A model generated the notes under the pieces. The model did not search any database, had not been told where the DNA came from, and worked only from the letters and a program-made list of their open reading frames with translations. DNA of 45,794 nucleotides from Elusimicrobiota bacterium. Lineage in GTDB: Bacteria > Elusimicrobiota > Elusimicrobia > UBA1565 > UBA9628. Where the stretch lies: positions 1 to 45,794 of the forward strand of contig JACPFR010000017.1 of NCBI GenBank assembly GCA_016182905.1, written 5' to 3'. Each line of letters opens with the position of its first letter. Position 1 is the first letter of the stretch. Shown in pieces: positions 35,508 through 43,684 of the stretch. The position numbers were made by a program, and so were the translations under genes.

Positions 35508-35526
35508 TCACTTTCGGCGAAAGTGA
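35508..35526. promoter_or_regulatory. 19-bp palindrome over the start codon of the HNH-like gene
   Basis: TCACTTTCG-G-CGAAAGTGA is a perfect 9-bp-arm palindrome and includes the GTG at 35523. A strong AGGGGAGG (35491-35498) lies 24 nt before that GTG, with the hairpin between them. As RNA the hairpin would bring the ribosome site closer to later GTGs (35532, 35541). As DNA it could bind a dimeric regulator. Confidence 0.45.
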
Positions 35527-36470
35527 ACAATGTGAATAGAGTGGATATCTTCCGGCTGAGCGACGAAGAATTATGGCGCGGTCTCAAGGCCCTCGCGGCT
35601 CGCGAGCGCGTGCTCGCGGCGGACGCCGTGGCTTACGTGGCGGAGACGCAACGGCGAAAACTCCATGAAGATCATGGATGGCGCTCGATGTTCGAGTATT
35701 GCGTCCAGTCGCTGCGCTGGAGCGAGGCGACGGCATACCGCCGAACGCGAGCCGCGAGGGCCGTGCTCGACTACCCCGCCATTCTTGAGATGCTCTATGA
35801 CGGACGGCTTCATATCGAGGGGGTCGTGATCCTTTCCGCTTTCCTCCCGGACGCCGATTTCCCGGCGCTCCTTCTCAAGGCGGTGGGCATGACCACGAAG
35901 AACATAGAGCGTCTCGTCGCCGACCGGCGCCCCGATCCGCCGGTCAGGGACTCCATACGGTTCGTCGGGGCCGCTCCGCCTCCGGTCAGGATCGAGGAGC
36001 CGCCCCCGGCGCTCGCTCTTTCGCTCAGCCGCCCACCGGACCATCCGAATCCGCCGGACGCCGCTCCCTCGCGTCAGGCAGCGGTGGCCGAGCCGCCTTC
36101 CCCGCCCATCGAGGACGCCGAGTTGCCGGCGGCATCCGATCCTCCGCCGAGCCGTCCGCCCGAAGATCTGTGCCCGCCGAGCGCCGCGCCTTTGCGGCCG
36201 GCGGAGGTTCCCGTTCGGGCGAGGCTCGTGCGAGTGGCCTTTACCGCGGACGAAGGCCTGCATCGCCTGGTCCTGCATGCCCAGCAGCTGATGCGCCACA
36301 AATATCCCGACGGCAGCCTCGAGGGCATCTTCCGCGACGCGCTGCGTCTCCTCATCGCGAAAAAGGACCTGGGCGTCCGGGCGGCGGCCGCCGCCGCCCG
36401 GCGAATGAGGCGAAAAATAATGAGGAAGCCGAAAAAATCCCCCCTTGAAACCGTCGGAAACCGGGGCTAA
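35523..36470 (+). CDS. HNH-endonuclease-family N-terminal region without the HNH domain
   Basis: 315 residues. The N-terminal part (about 8-145: ALAARERVLAADAVAYVAETQRRK, WRSMFEYCVQSLRWSEATAYRRTRAAR, GRLHIEGVVILSAFL) matches the helical region found before the nuclease domain in a large family of bacterial HNH proteins. A Pro-rich linker (about 160-235) follows, then the family's VRVAFTADEGLHRLVLHAQQLMRHKYPDGSLEGIFRDALRLLI segment (about 238-280). In relatives the HNH domain comes next; here the protein ends in basic residues and the next gene starts 9 bases later, so no HNH motif is present. Starts at a GTG; exact start uncertain. DNA binding is likely, cleavage is not. Confidence 0.7.
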   Translation: MNNVNRVDIFRLSDEELWRGLKALAARERVLAADAVAYVAETQRRKLHEDHGWRSMFEYCVQSLRWSEATAYRRTRAARAVLDYPAILEMLYDGRLHIEGVVILSAFLPDADFPALLLKAVGMTTKNIERLVADRRPDPPVRDSIRFVGAAPPPVRIEEPPPALALSLSRPPDHPNPPDAAPSRQAAVAEPPSPPIEDAELPAASDPPPSRPPEDLCPPSAAPLRPAEVPVRARLVRVAFTADEGLHRLVLHAQQLMRHKYPDGSLEGIFRDALRLLIAKKDLGVRAAAAAARRMRRKIMRKPKKSPLETVGNRG

Positions 36471-36473
36471 ACT
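36445..36473 (+). promoter_or_regulatory. Promoter of the small secreted protein, leaderless
   Basis: -35 TTGAAA (36445-36450), 17-bp spacer, -10 TAAACT (36468-36473), then 5 nt to the ATG at 36479. It lies within the last codons of the preceding gene. Confidence 0.55.
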
Positions 36474-36478
36474 GCGGC

Positions 36479-36982
36479 ATGGATAAGACTGCCCCCCTCG
36501 CCGCTCTTTTCCTGTCCTTCGCCGCGCTGCCCGCCGCCGCCGAGTTCTGCGCCTTCGACGGCAGCCGCACCGAGATCGTCGTCCGGCGCCTGAAGGGGCC
36601 GGCCTGCACGATGGAGAACGCCCTCGTCTTCAACGCCGCCGCCAACGAGAACCGCTACGGCGCCGACGAGAACAAGCGCACCTTCCTGACCGACTCCTGG
36701 CCGGGCTGGGGCGGCTCCGACAAGAAGTGCGCGGCGGCGCGCAAGAGCGCCGACAATCTCGTCTACAGCGACGAGACCTACATCCTCGGCAAGGCCGTGC
36801 TGATGGGCCCCCAGGTGTGGAGATTCAACGGCTCCTGCGACGCGTTCAAGTCGCGGTTCGAGTCGAAGAAGCGCTCGCTCGGCGACAAGCCGTCGCACGA
36901 GGACGTCTTCGAGGCCGCCGGCGCCGAGCGCATCGACATGGGCGACCTGGCCGAGCGTCTCGTCGAGGGCAAGAAGAAGTAG
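36479..36982 (+). CDS. Small secreted protein with four cysteines
   Basis: 167 residues with a signal peptide (LAALFLSFAALPAAAEF, cleavage near residue 21). The mature part has four cysteines (FCAFD, PACTM, KKCAA, GSCDAF) that could form two disulfides, and conserved-looking aromatic stretches (LTDSWPGWGGSDKKC, GPQVWRFNGSCDAFKSRFESKKR). Basic C-terminus ending KKK. No family recognised. Leaderless promoter of its own; convergent with the caspase gene, 3 bases apart. Confidence 0.65.
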   Translation: MDKTAPLAALFLSFAALPAAAEFCAFDGSRTEIVVRRLKGPACTMENALVFNAAANENRYGADENKRTFLTDSWPGWGGSDKKCAAARKSADNLVYSDETYILGKAVLMGPQVWRFNGSCDAFKSRFESKKRSLGDKPSHEDVFEAAGAERIDMGDLAERLVEGKKK

Positions 36983-36985
36983 GGG

Positions 36986-38179
36986 CTACGGCGCGAGCAG
37001 CGGCTCGCCCAGCGCGGTCCCCGCGAGCACCGGCGTCTGCTCCCGGTTCTCCCTTCGCGCGTCGTCCTGCACGCGAGGCCTCAGGTAGTCGAACAGCGAC
37101 TTCGCGCTCGCCCTAGGGTCGGCGGACAGGCCCTTGAGCAGGTGATAGGTGAACAGGCCGTGGCTCTGCTCCGCGAGCGTCCCCGTGATCTCGTCGCCGG
37201 AGGCGGCGGCGAGTATGGTCAGCCGTCCTTCCGACGGGGCGAGCTCCGCGGCCTTGGCGACGAGCGGACGCGCGCCCTGGGCGAGCACGGAGCGTTCCCC
37301 CGCCCCCGAGAAGCAGGCGTCGAGGGCGACGATGACGCGCTTGGCCTTGGTCTTCGCCAGGCTCGCGTAGAGCGTCTTCAAGGGCAGCGCTGTGGACTTC
37401 AGGAACTTGGGGTCGCCGTCCCACGGCACGAGGTACGCCTCCCCCGTCTTGGCGTCGGGGGCGCCGTGGCCGGAGTAGTAGACGAACAAAGTCGAGCTCG
37501 CCTTCACGTTGAGCGGCAGCCACTCCTCGAGATAGCTCCTGAGCTTGCTGCCCGTCGCCTGGGAGCCTTCGAGCGAGATGACGTTGCGCGCCGGGAAGCC
37601 CAGCGCCTCGAGGTGGCGGCGCATCGTCCTCGCGTCGCGCGCGCCGAAATCCGCCTTGGGCAGGCTCTGGTACTCCTCGATGCCGATCACCAGCGCGAAG
37701 TCGTCCGGGCGCTCGGCGCCGCGGCGCGCGGGCGAGTCGATGTCGGAGGTCGGCTCGGCCTTCCGGGGCGCGGGCTCGGGGGCCGGCGCGGCGGGCGCGG
37801 CGGCGTGACGGGCTTCCGGGACCTCGTCGGGCAGGCCCTGCGCCTTGCGCTCCGCCTTCTCGAGCAGCTTGGCGATGCCCCCGATGTTCCGGTGGGACAG
37901 GGCCGCCTCGCGGGGCGTGCCGTAGATGCTGGAGGCGAAGACGTCCGCGCCCCCGTCGATCAGGGCCTGGGCGGAGGCTTGGGCGCCGTTCATCGCGGCG
38001 AAATGGAGGGGCGTCAGCTTCCCGAGGCCGACGGTGCTGTTGACCTTGGCGCCCTGAGACAGCAGGGCGCGGATCCCGGAGGCGTCGTTGGTCCTGGCCG
38101 CCAGGTGCAGCCCGCGGTCGCCGGCGCAGCCCGTCGCGAGGAAGGCCGCCAGAGGAAGGATCAGAGCGATTCGGTTCAT
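36986..38179 (-). CDS. Ankyrin-caspase lipoprotein, copy 1
   Basis: 397 residues. A lipoprotein-like signal (lipobox ATGC, Cys18) places it outside the cytoplasm. Two to three ankyrin-type repeats follow (about 22-115: LLSQGAKVN, LTPLHFAAMNGAQASAQALIDGGADV), then a Pro/Ala linker (120-150) and a caspase-like peptidase C14 domain (about 158-375). The His/Cys dyad is intact: His238 in YYSGHGAP and Cys289 in ALDACFSG. Family members cut after Arg/Lys or Asp; the specificity here is unknown. It is a tandem paralogue of the next gene; the caspase halves are nearly the same, the ankyrin halves differ. Confidence 0.88.
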   Translation of the reverse strand: MNRIALILPLAAFLATGCAGDRGLHLAARTNDASGIRALLSQGAKVNSTVGLGKLTPLHFAAMNGAQASAQALIDGGADVFASSIYGTPREAALSHRNIGGIAKLLEKAERKAQGLPDEVPEARHAAAPAAPAPEPAPRKAEPTSDIDSPARRGAERPDDFALVIGIEEYQSLPKADFGARDARTMRRHLEALGFPARNVISLEGSQATGSKLRSYLEEWLPLNVKASSTLFVYYSGHGAPDAKTGEAYLVPWDGDPKFLKSTALPLKTLYASLAKTKAKRVIVALDACFSGAGERSVLAQGARPLVAKAAELAPSEGRLTILAAASGDEITGTLAEQSHGLFTYHLLKGLSADPRASAKSLFDYLRPRVQDDARRENREQTPVLAGTALGEPLLAP

Positions 38180-38189
38180 GGCATCTCCG

Positions 38190-39317
38190 TTAGAACTTCG
38201 CGTCGGCCCCGCTTCCGGCCAAGGTCGGGGACTGCTCCCGGTTCTGGCGGCGCGCGTCGTCCTGCACGCGGGGCTTCAGGTAATCATACAAGCCGCGGGG
38301 CGTCGCCGCTCCCCCCTGCAGGGCTTTAAGGAAGTGGTAGGTGAAGATCCCGTGGCCCTGCTCGTCGAGGGAGCCGGTGATCTCCGCGCCGGAGGCGGCG
38401 GCGAGCACGGTGAGGTTGGCCGCGGCGGGCACGCTCTCGTCCACCTTCGCGACGAGCGGGCGGGCGCCCTTGGCCAGCACCGAGCGGCCCCCGGAGCCGG
38501 AGAAGCAGGCGTCGAGGGCCACGAGCACGCGCTTGGCCTTGAGCTTGGACAGCTCCGCATAGAACTGCTTCAGCGGGTAGGCGGAGGTCGTCAGGAACAT
38601 GGGATCGGCGTCCCACGGCACGAGGTAGGCGTCCCCGTTCTCGGGGTCGGGGGCGCCGTGGCCGGAGTAGTACACGAACACCGTCGACTCGGGCTTGACG
38701 TTGCGCGGCAGCCACTGCTGGAGATAGTTCTTGAGCTTGCTGCCCGTGGCCTGCGAGCCCTCGAGGCTGATGATGTTGCGCGCGGGCACGCCCATGGACT
38801 CGAAGTGCCTGCGCACGGTCGCGGCGTCGCGCGCGCCGAAGTCGGCTTTGGGCAAAGACTGATAGTCCTCTATGCCGATCACGAGGGCGAAGTCGTCGGG
38901 ACGAGGGGCGCCGTGGCGCGAAGGCGAATCCACGTCGGATGACGGCGCCCGCCGCTCTGGGCCGGGGGCCTCGGCATGGGACGATGGCGCCTTGCCCAGC
39001 GCCCGTTCCAGCATCGCGATCACCGCCGCGTCGCGGTTCGCCGCCTGAGCCCTCGCCAAAGCGGTGCGGCCCGAATTGTCCGTGAGGCGAGGATCGGCTC
39101 CATGATCGAGCAGGAAGCGCACAGTGTCCGGATGGCCCTGCTCGGCCGCGAACATGAGAGCGGTGGACCCAATGAGATTCCGTTTATCGACGGGCACGCC
39201 TTTGTCCAGGACGGCTTGGATGTCCCGGTTCTTGCCGTCGTAGCCGGCTTGGTGGATGCTGATGCAGCCGGAAGCGAAGGGCAGCGCGAGAACGAGTGCT
39301 GCAAGCAAGCGGTTCAT
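38190..39317 (-). CDS. Ankyrin-caspase lipoprotein, copy 2
   Basis: 375 residues with the same plan as its neighbour: lipobox-like ASGC (Cys18), ankyrin repeats (about 25-108, IGSTALMFAAEQGHPDTVRFLLDHGADP), short linker, caspase domain (about 140-360) with His220 in YYSGHGAP and Cys271 in ALDACFSG. Shared blocks such as LVIGIE-YQSLPKADFGARDA and ISLEGSQATGSKL are almost identical between copies, so the duplication is recent or held by conversion. It starts 4 bases after the dihydropyrimidinase gene and 10 bases before copy 1, so both caspases appear to ride on the pyrimidine operon. Confidence 0.88.
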   Translation of the reverse strand: MNRLLAALVLALPFASGCISIHQAGYDGKNRDIQAVLDKGVPVDKRNLIGSTALMFAAEQGHPDTVRFLLDHGADPRLTDNSGRTALARAQAANRDAAVIAMLERALGKAPSSHAEAPGPERRAPSSDVDSPSRHGAPRPDDFALVIGIEDYQSLPKADFGARDAATVRRHFESMGVPARNIISLEGSQATGSKLKNYLQQWLPRNVKPESTVFVYYSGHGAPDPENGDAYLVPWDADPMFLTTSAYPLKQFYAELSKLKAKRVLVALDACFSGSGGRSVLAKGARPLVAKVDESVPAAANLTVLAAASGAEITGSLDEQGHGIFTYHFLKALQGGAATPRGLYDYLKPRVQDDARRQNREQSPTLAGSGADAKF

Positions 39318-39321
39318 ATTC

Positions 39322-40719
39322 TCAGTTGAACGCGCGCGGCATCCTCTTCAGGAAGCGGCCGTGCTTTGTCGATCCTGCCCACTTGCCGTCGAGGACCATC
39401 GCCTCGCCGCGGGAGAACACGTCGCGGATGCTGCCCTTGACCGTGACGCCCTCGTAGGGGTTGTAGTCGGCGGCGCTGTGGTGGCTCTTCTGCGAGAAGG
39501 TGAAGGGCTTGTTCGGGTCGATGATGACGATGTCGGCGTCGGCGCCCGGGTTGAGGTGGCCTTTGCGCGGGTGCAGTCCGAACAGCTTCGAGGGGTTGAG
39601 CGAGGTGATCTCGACGAAGCGGTTCTCGGTGATCTTCCCCTTTTGGACGGCGTCCCACAGGAGGAGCATGCGGTATTCGACGCCGGGGGCGCCGTTGGGG
39701 ATTTTGGCGAAGTTCTTCTTGCCGAGCTCCTTGCCGGGCTGATTGGTCTTGGCCTTCATGCAGAAGGAGCAGTGATCGGTGGAAACGACTTGGAGATCAT
39801 TGCGGACGAGCCCTTTCCACAAGCGCTCCGAATTTCCGCTGGGCCTCAAAGGCGGAGACATCACGAATTTCGCCCCCTCGAAGCCGGGACGGCGGTAGTC
39901 GTCCTCGGACAGATACAGGTATTGAGGACACGTCTCGGCGTAGACCGGCAAACCTCTCGCTCTTGCGGCGCGGACTTCCTCCATGGCGTCGCCGGCGGAG
40001 AGATGGACGAAGTAGATCGGAACGCCCGCCATCTCGGCCAAGGCGATGGCGCGGTGGGTGGCCTCGGCTTCGGCGGTCATGGGGCGCGTGAGCGCGTGCC
40101 ACTCGGGGGCCGTTTTACCTTCGGCGATCGCCTTCTGGATGAGAACGTCGATGACCGAACCATTTTCGGCATGCATGCAGATCATCCCGCCGTTGTCGCG
40201 GGTGCGCATGAGGGCGCGGAAGATCGTGGTGTCGTCCGACATGAAGATGCCGGGATACGCCATGAACAGTTTAAAGGAAGACACGCCCTCGTCGACGAGC
40301 TTGTCCATCTCCTTCTGCTGCTTCTCGGGGAAATCCGTCACGATCATGTGGAAGCCGTAGTCGACGGCGGACTTGCCGTCGGCGCGCTTGTGCCAGTCGT
40401 CGAGGGCGTGGCGGAAGGTCTCCCCCTTCTTCTGGATCGCGAAGTCGACGATGGAGGTGGTGCCGCCGAAGACGGCCGAGGTCGAGCCGGTCGTGAAGTC
40501 GTCGATCGTGGTGGCGCCCATGAAGGGCATGTCGAAATGGGTGTGGGCGTCGATGCCGCCGGGGATGACGACCTTGCCGCGGGCGTCGATCATGCGCTTG
40601 GCGGGCTCGGCGATCTTGCCGACGGAGACGACCTTGCCGCCGACGACGCCGATATCCGCGATGTAGGTGTCGGACGCGGAGACGAGCGTGCCGCCCTTGA
40701 CGATCAGATCATATGGCAT
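39322..40719 (-). CDS. Dihydropyrimidinase (D-hydantoinase family)
   Basis: Opens the ring of 5,6-dihydrouracil (or dihydrothymine) to N-carbamoyl-beta-alanine. Amidohydrolase of 465 aa with the complete binuclear metal site: His59-x-His61 in DAHTHFD, carboxylated Lys150 in SFKLFMAY, His183 in MHAENG, His239 in VHLSAG and Asp315 in STDHCSF. Substrate assignment as dihydropyrimidine rather than hydantoin rests on the neighbouring preTA and ureidopropionase. Good Shine-Dalgarno (GGAGAAGGAGA); the start overlaps the permease by 11 bases. Confidence 0.95.
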   Translation of the reverse strand: MPYDLIVKGGTLVSASDTYIADIGVVGGKVVSVGKIAEPAKRMIDARGKVVIPGGIDAHTHFDMPFMGATTIDDFTTGSTSAVFGGTTSIVDFAIQKKGETFRHALDDWHKRADGKSAVDYGFHMIVTDFPEKQQKEMDKLVDEGVSSFKLFMAYPGIFMSDDTTIFRALMRTRDNGGMICMHAENGSVIDVLIQKAIAEGKTAPEWHALTRPMTAEAEATHRAIALAEMAGVPIYFVHLSAGDAMEEVRAARARGLPVYAETCPQYLYLSEDDYRRPGFEGAKFVMSPPLRPSGNSERLWKGLVRNDLQVVSTDHCSFCMKAKTNQPGKELGKKNFAKIPNGAPGVEYRMLLLWDAVQKGKITENRFVEITSLNPSKLFGLHPRKGHLNPGADADIVIIDPNKPFTFSQKSHHSAADYNPYEGVTVKGSIRDVFSRGEAMVLDGKWAGSTKHGRFLKRMPRAFN

Positions 40720-42217
40720 AAGATTTCTCCTTCTCCGTCACCATGAGGAGCCAGTAGACGGCGAACGACAGGCCGAAGCTGATGAACCAGGCGTAGTGGT
40801 ACAGCGAGATCCAGAACGGCGCCACCGTCGCGAGCTTGACCGTGCCGAGGAAGCCGGGCAGGACCGGCAGGCAGGCCAGGACGAGGGCCACGAGCGCGCG
40901 GCCGTTCACGCCGCCGGCGTACCAGTAGGTGCCGTGCTTCTCGTACAGCTCGCGCACGTCGAGGTGCGCCCCTCTTAGGACGTAGTAGTCGCAGATGAGG
41001 ATGCCGCCGATCGACCCGAGCAGGGAGGAGTAGGCGACGAGCCAGGTGAAGATGTAGCCCGACGGGTCGGCGATCAGCTTCCAGGGCTGGATGAGGATGC
41101 CGATGACGCCGGTGATGTAGCCGCCCATGCGGAAGTCGATCTTCTCCGGCCAGATGTGGGAGAAGTCGTTGGCGGGGCCGACGACGTTGGCCGCGATGTT
41201 GGTGGCCAAGGTCGCGATGCACAGGGAGATCAGCGCGACCGCGAGGACGAACGGGTTCTGGAACTTCGCGATGAGGTCGACGGGGTCCCAGATGGACTGG
41301 CCGTAGATCACGACGGTGGCCGAGGTGACCGCCACGCCGATGAAGGAGTACAGGCCCATCGTCGTCGGCAGGCCCAGGGCCTGGCCCAGCATCTGGTCCC
41401 TCTGGGTCTTCGCGTAGCGCGAGAAGTCCGGGATGTTGAGCGACAAGGTCGCCCAGAAGCCGATCATCGCGGTCAGCGCCGGGAAGAAGAACGGCCAGAA
41501 CCGGCCCTCCTTGGGCTGCCCGGGCGCGAAGGCGGACGGGGTGGAGAGCATGTGGCCGAAGCCGCCCGCCTGGACGTAGGCCCAGCCGAGGAGCGCCAGG
41601 CCGAGGGCGATGAGCAGGGGAGCCTTGACGTTGAGGAGGATGCGGATGGACTCCACGCCCTTGTAGATGACGAGCATGTTGATCGCCCAGAAGAAGAGGA
41701 AGCAGGCCCATTGGCCGACGTTCAAGCCCTGTAACACCGGCTCGCCGGCCAGCATGGCGGGATGCCAGATGCCCACGAGCTTGTAGATCGCCGCCCCGCC
41801 GATCCAGGCCTGGATGCCGAACCAGCCGCAGGCCACGAGGGCGCGCAGCACGGCCGGCACGTTGGCGCCGAGTATGCCGAACGCCGGGCGGCAGTACACG
41901 GGGTACGGGATGCCGTACTTGGTGCCCGCGTGCGCGTTGAGCACCATCGGCAGCAGCACGATGCAGTTGCCGAGGAAGATGGTCAGGACGGCCTGCCACC
42001 AGTTCATCCCCTCCGAGATCAGCGACGAGGCGAGCATGTACGTCGGTATGCACGCGCTCATGCTGATCCAGAGGACGGCGATGTCCTTGGTGCCCCAGGT
42101 GCGCTCCGCCTTGCGCGTGGGAGCGATGTCCTTGTTCCAGTACGGGGACTTCTCGATGGGCTCGGAGTGGTCGTGGATCTCCTTGTCCATCAGCGCCCTG
42201 AAGATCTTATCCCTCAC
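40709..42217 (-). CDS. NCS1 family nucleobase permease
   Basis: Imports a nucleobase or hydantoin with a cation. Polytopic (about 12 membrane segments, 502 aa). NCS1 features: KDIAVLWISMSACIPTYMLASSLI, then GTKYGIPYPVYCRPAFGILGANVP, and AANVVGPANDFSHIWPEKI near residue 350. In context uracil or thymine is the likely substrate, but allantoin- and hydantoin-type members look similar. Start taken at the GTG overlapping the ureidopropionase stop; the ATG at 42190 would give 493 aa. Confidence 0.93.
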   Translation of the reverse strand: MRDKIFRALMDKEIHDHSEPIEKSPYWNKDIAPTRKAERTWGTKDIAVLWISMSACIPTYMLASSLISEGMNWWQAVLTIFLGNCIVLLPMVLNAHAGTKYGIPYPVYCRPAFGILGANVPAVLRALVACGWFGIQAWIGGAAIYKLVGIWHPAMLAGEPVLQGLNVGQWACFLFFWAINMLVIYKGVESIRILLNVKAPLLIALGLALLGWAYVQAGGFGHMLSTPSAFAPGQPKEGRFWPFFFPALTAMIGFWATLSLNIPDFSRYAKTQRDQMLGQALGLPTTMGLYSFIGVAVTSATVVIYGQSIWDPVDLIAKFQNPFVLAVALISLCIATLATNIAANVVGPANDFSHIWPEKIDFRMGGYITGVIGILIQPWKLIADPSGYIFTWLVAYSSLLGSIGGILICDYYVLRGAHLDVRELYEKHGTYWYAGGVNGRALVALVLACLPVLPGFLGTVKLATVAPFWISLYHYAWFISFGLSFAVYWLLMVTEKEKSYAI

Positions 42218-43089
42218 GGCAGCAGCTGGGTGAGGGGTCCGTAGGTCTCCGGGCGCCGGTCGCGGAAGAACTGCCACACCTTGCGCACCTCGAGGATCTG
42301 GTCGAAGTCGAGGTCGGCGATGACGGTGGCGTCCTTGTCGTGCGGGCCGACCTTGAGCATCTGGCCGCGGGGGTCGCAGAAGTAGGACTGGCCGTAGAAC
42401 TCGCCGATGTTCCACGGGCCCTCCTTGCCGACGCGGTTGCTGGCGCCGACGAAGTACTGGTTGGCGACCGCGTGCGCGGGCTGCTCGAGCTTCCAGAGGT
42501 ACTCGGAGAGGCCCTTCACCGTGGCCGACGGGTTGAATACGATCTCGGCCCCGTTCAGCCCGAGGATGCGCGCCCCGTCCGGGAAGTGCCGGTCGTAGCA
42601 GATGTACACGCCGACCTTGGCGTAGCGGGTCTGGAACACCGGATAACCCAGGTTGCCCGGCTTGAAGTAGAACTTCTCCCAGAAGCCGGGGGCGCAGTGA
42701 GGGATGTGGTTCTTCCTATAGATGCCGGCGAGCGAGCCGTCCGCGTCGATGACCGCCGCGGTGTTGTAATAGGTGCCGGTCGACGGGGTCTCGTAGATCG
42801 GGGAGACGATGACCATCTGGTGCTTCTTGGCCAGGTCCTGCATCAGCTTCGTCGTCGGGCCGGTGATGGGCTCGGCGGTGTCGTACCACTTGACGTCCTG
42901 CTCGGCGCAGAAGTACGGGCCGTAGAAGATCTCCTGGAGGCTGAGCATCTGCACGCCCTTCTTGGCGGCGGCCTCGATCATGGCCACGTGCTTGTCGATC
43001 ATCTTCGACTTGATCTGCTGAAGGGAGTACTTCGGCGGGAGCCAGTCGCACTTCGTCTGGATGAGAGCGCATTTCACGATTCGAGCCAT
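42214..43089 (-). CDS. Beta-ureidopropionase (nitrilase superfamily)
   Basis: Hydrolyses N-carbamoyl-beta-alanine to beta-alanine, CO2 and NH3, the third step of reductive pyrimidine breakdown. The catalytic triad can be read: Glu53 in LQEIFYGPYF, Lys126 in YRKNHIPH, Cys164 in YICYDRHFP. FYGPYFCAEQD and the block HCAPGFWEKFYFKPGN are typical of the N-carbamoyl-beta-alanine amidohydrolase branch. Length is 291 aa. It has its own leader with GGAGG and a -10 (TAGAAT) at 43128-43133. Confidence 0.94.
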   Translation of the reverse strand: MARIVKCALIQTKCDWLPPKYSLQQIKSKMIDKHVAMIEAAAKKGVQMLSLQEIFYGPYFCAEQDVKWYDTAEPITGPTTKLMQDLAKKHQMVIVSPIYETPSTGTYYNTAAVIDADGSLAGIYRKNHIPHCAPGFWEKFYFKPGNLGYPVFQTRYAKVGVYICYDRHFPDGARILGLNGAEIVFNPSATVKGLSEYLWKLEQPAHAVANQYFVGASNRVGKEGPWNIGEFYGQSYFCDPRGQMLKVGPHDKDATVIADLDFDQILEVRKVWQFFRDRRPETYGPLTQLLP

Positions 43090-43099
43090 CGGGATGATC

Positions 43100-43133
43100 C
43101 TCCGCGGGAAACGTCTAGATGACTGAAATTCTA
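43100..43133 (-). promoter_or_regulatory. Promoter and Shine-Dalgarno of the ureidopropionase gene
   Basis: Minus strand: TAGAAT at 43133-43128 and GGAGG (about 43102-43098) ahead of the ATG at 43089, a leader of about 32 nt. No good -35 at 17 bp; a TTGACG sits further upstream at 23 bp, too far. The rest of the 96-bp gap (43134-43185) shows nothing else. Confidence 0.4.
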
Positions 43134-43185
43134 ACAGAAAATGACCGCGGCACAGCCGTCAAAAATGGGCGGCGCGGCCCTTCGT

Positions 43186-43683
43186 TTAGGAGGAGATGCG
43201 GCGGTTGAGCTGGGCGAGGCGCTCGACGACGGGCGGCACGCCGAAGAAGCGCTTCTCGAAGTGGAGGACGGTGCTGTCGTCGATGGGTAGGCGCAGCTGG
43301 TAGGTGTTGTCCTCCTCGCTGTGCTCGAACTGGGTGCCGTAGGTCTGCGGCAGGCCGATGGACATGAGGAAGCGGTCGAGGGTCGCCGCGGCGAGCCAGC
43401 GCGACGGGCGGTGGCCGTTGATCGACGCGATCGTCGCCAGGCGGTGCGCCGTGAGGAACTCCTTGGGCTCGGTGCCGTGCAGGAAGAGGACCGCGGCGTG
43501 GTACAGGTCGTTGGAGGTGTTGACCGCGCCCTGGCCGATCATGGAGACGAGCTCGCGGCGGCGCTCGGCGTCCCGGAGCTTGAGGGCGTCGACGTCGGCG
43601 GCGGTGCCGTACACCTTCTCGCGGTCCTTCTGGTCGGTCGCGAACAGCTCGTCGAGTCTCAGGTTGTCGGTTTCGGGAGGCAT
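43186..43683 (-). CDS. Hypothetical protein in the pyrimidine operon
   Basis: 165 residues, no signal peptide or membrane segment, so cytoplasmic. Recognisable lines are DAERRRELVSMIGQGAVNTSNDLYHAAVLFLHG, AHRLATIASINGHRPSRWLAAATLDRFLMSIGLPQTYGTQ, which recall a family of uncharacterised proteins with an 'AALIFQHG / ATLDR / PQ-GTQ' pattern (perhaps DUF6624-like; not certain). It begins one base after the preA stop, so it is probably in the preT-preA transcript. Role unknown. Confidence 0.65.
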   Translation of the reverse strand: MPPETDNLRLDELFATDQKDREKVYGTAADVDALKLRDAERRRELVSMIGQGAVNTSNDLYHAAVLFLHGTEPKEFLTAHRLATIASINGHRPSRWLAAATLDRFLMSIGLPQTYGTQFEHSEEDNTYQLRLPIDDSTVLHFEKRFFGVPPVVERLAQLNRRISS

Positions 43684-43684
43684 G

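Noticed and set aside
36986-39317. Caspase-type antiphage defence island
   Set aside because: No sensor, toxin, nuclease or phage gene is adjacent; both proteins carry lipoprotein signals and ankyrin repeats, and the neighbours are metabolic.
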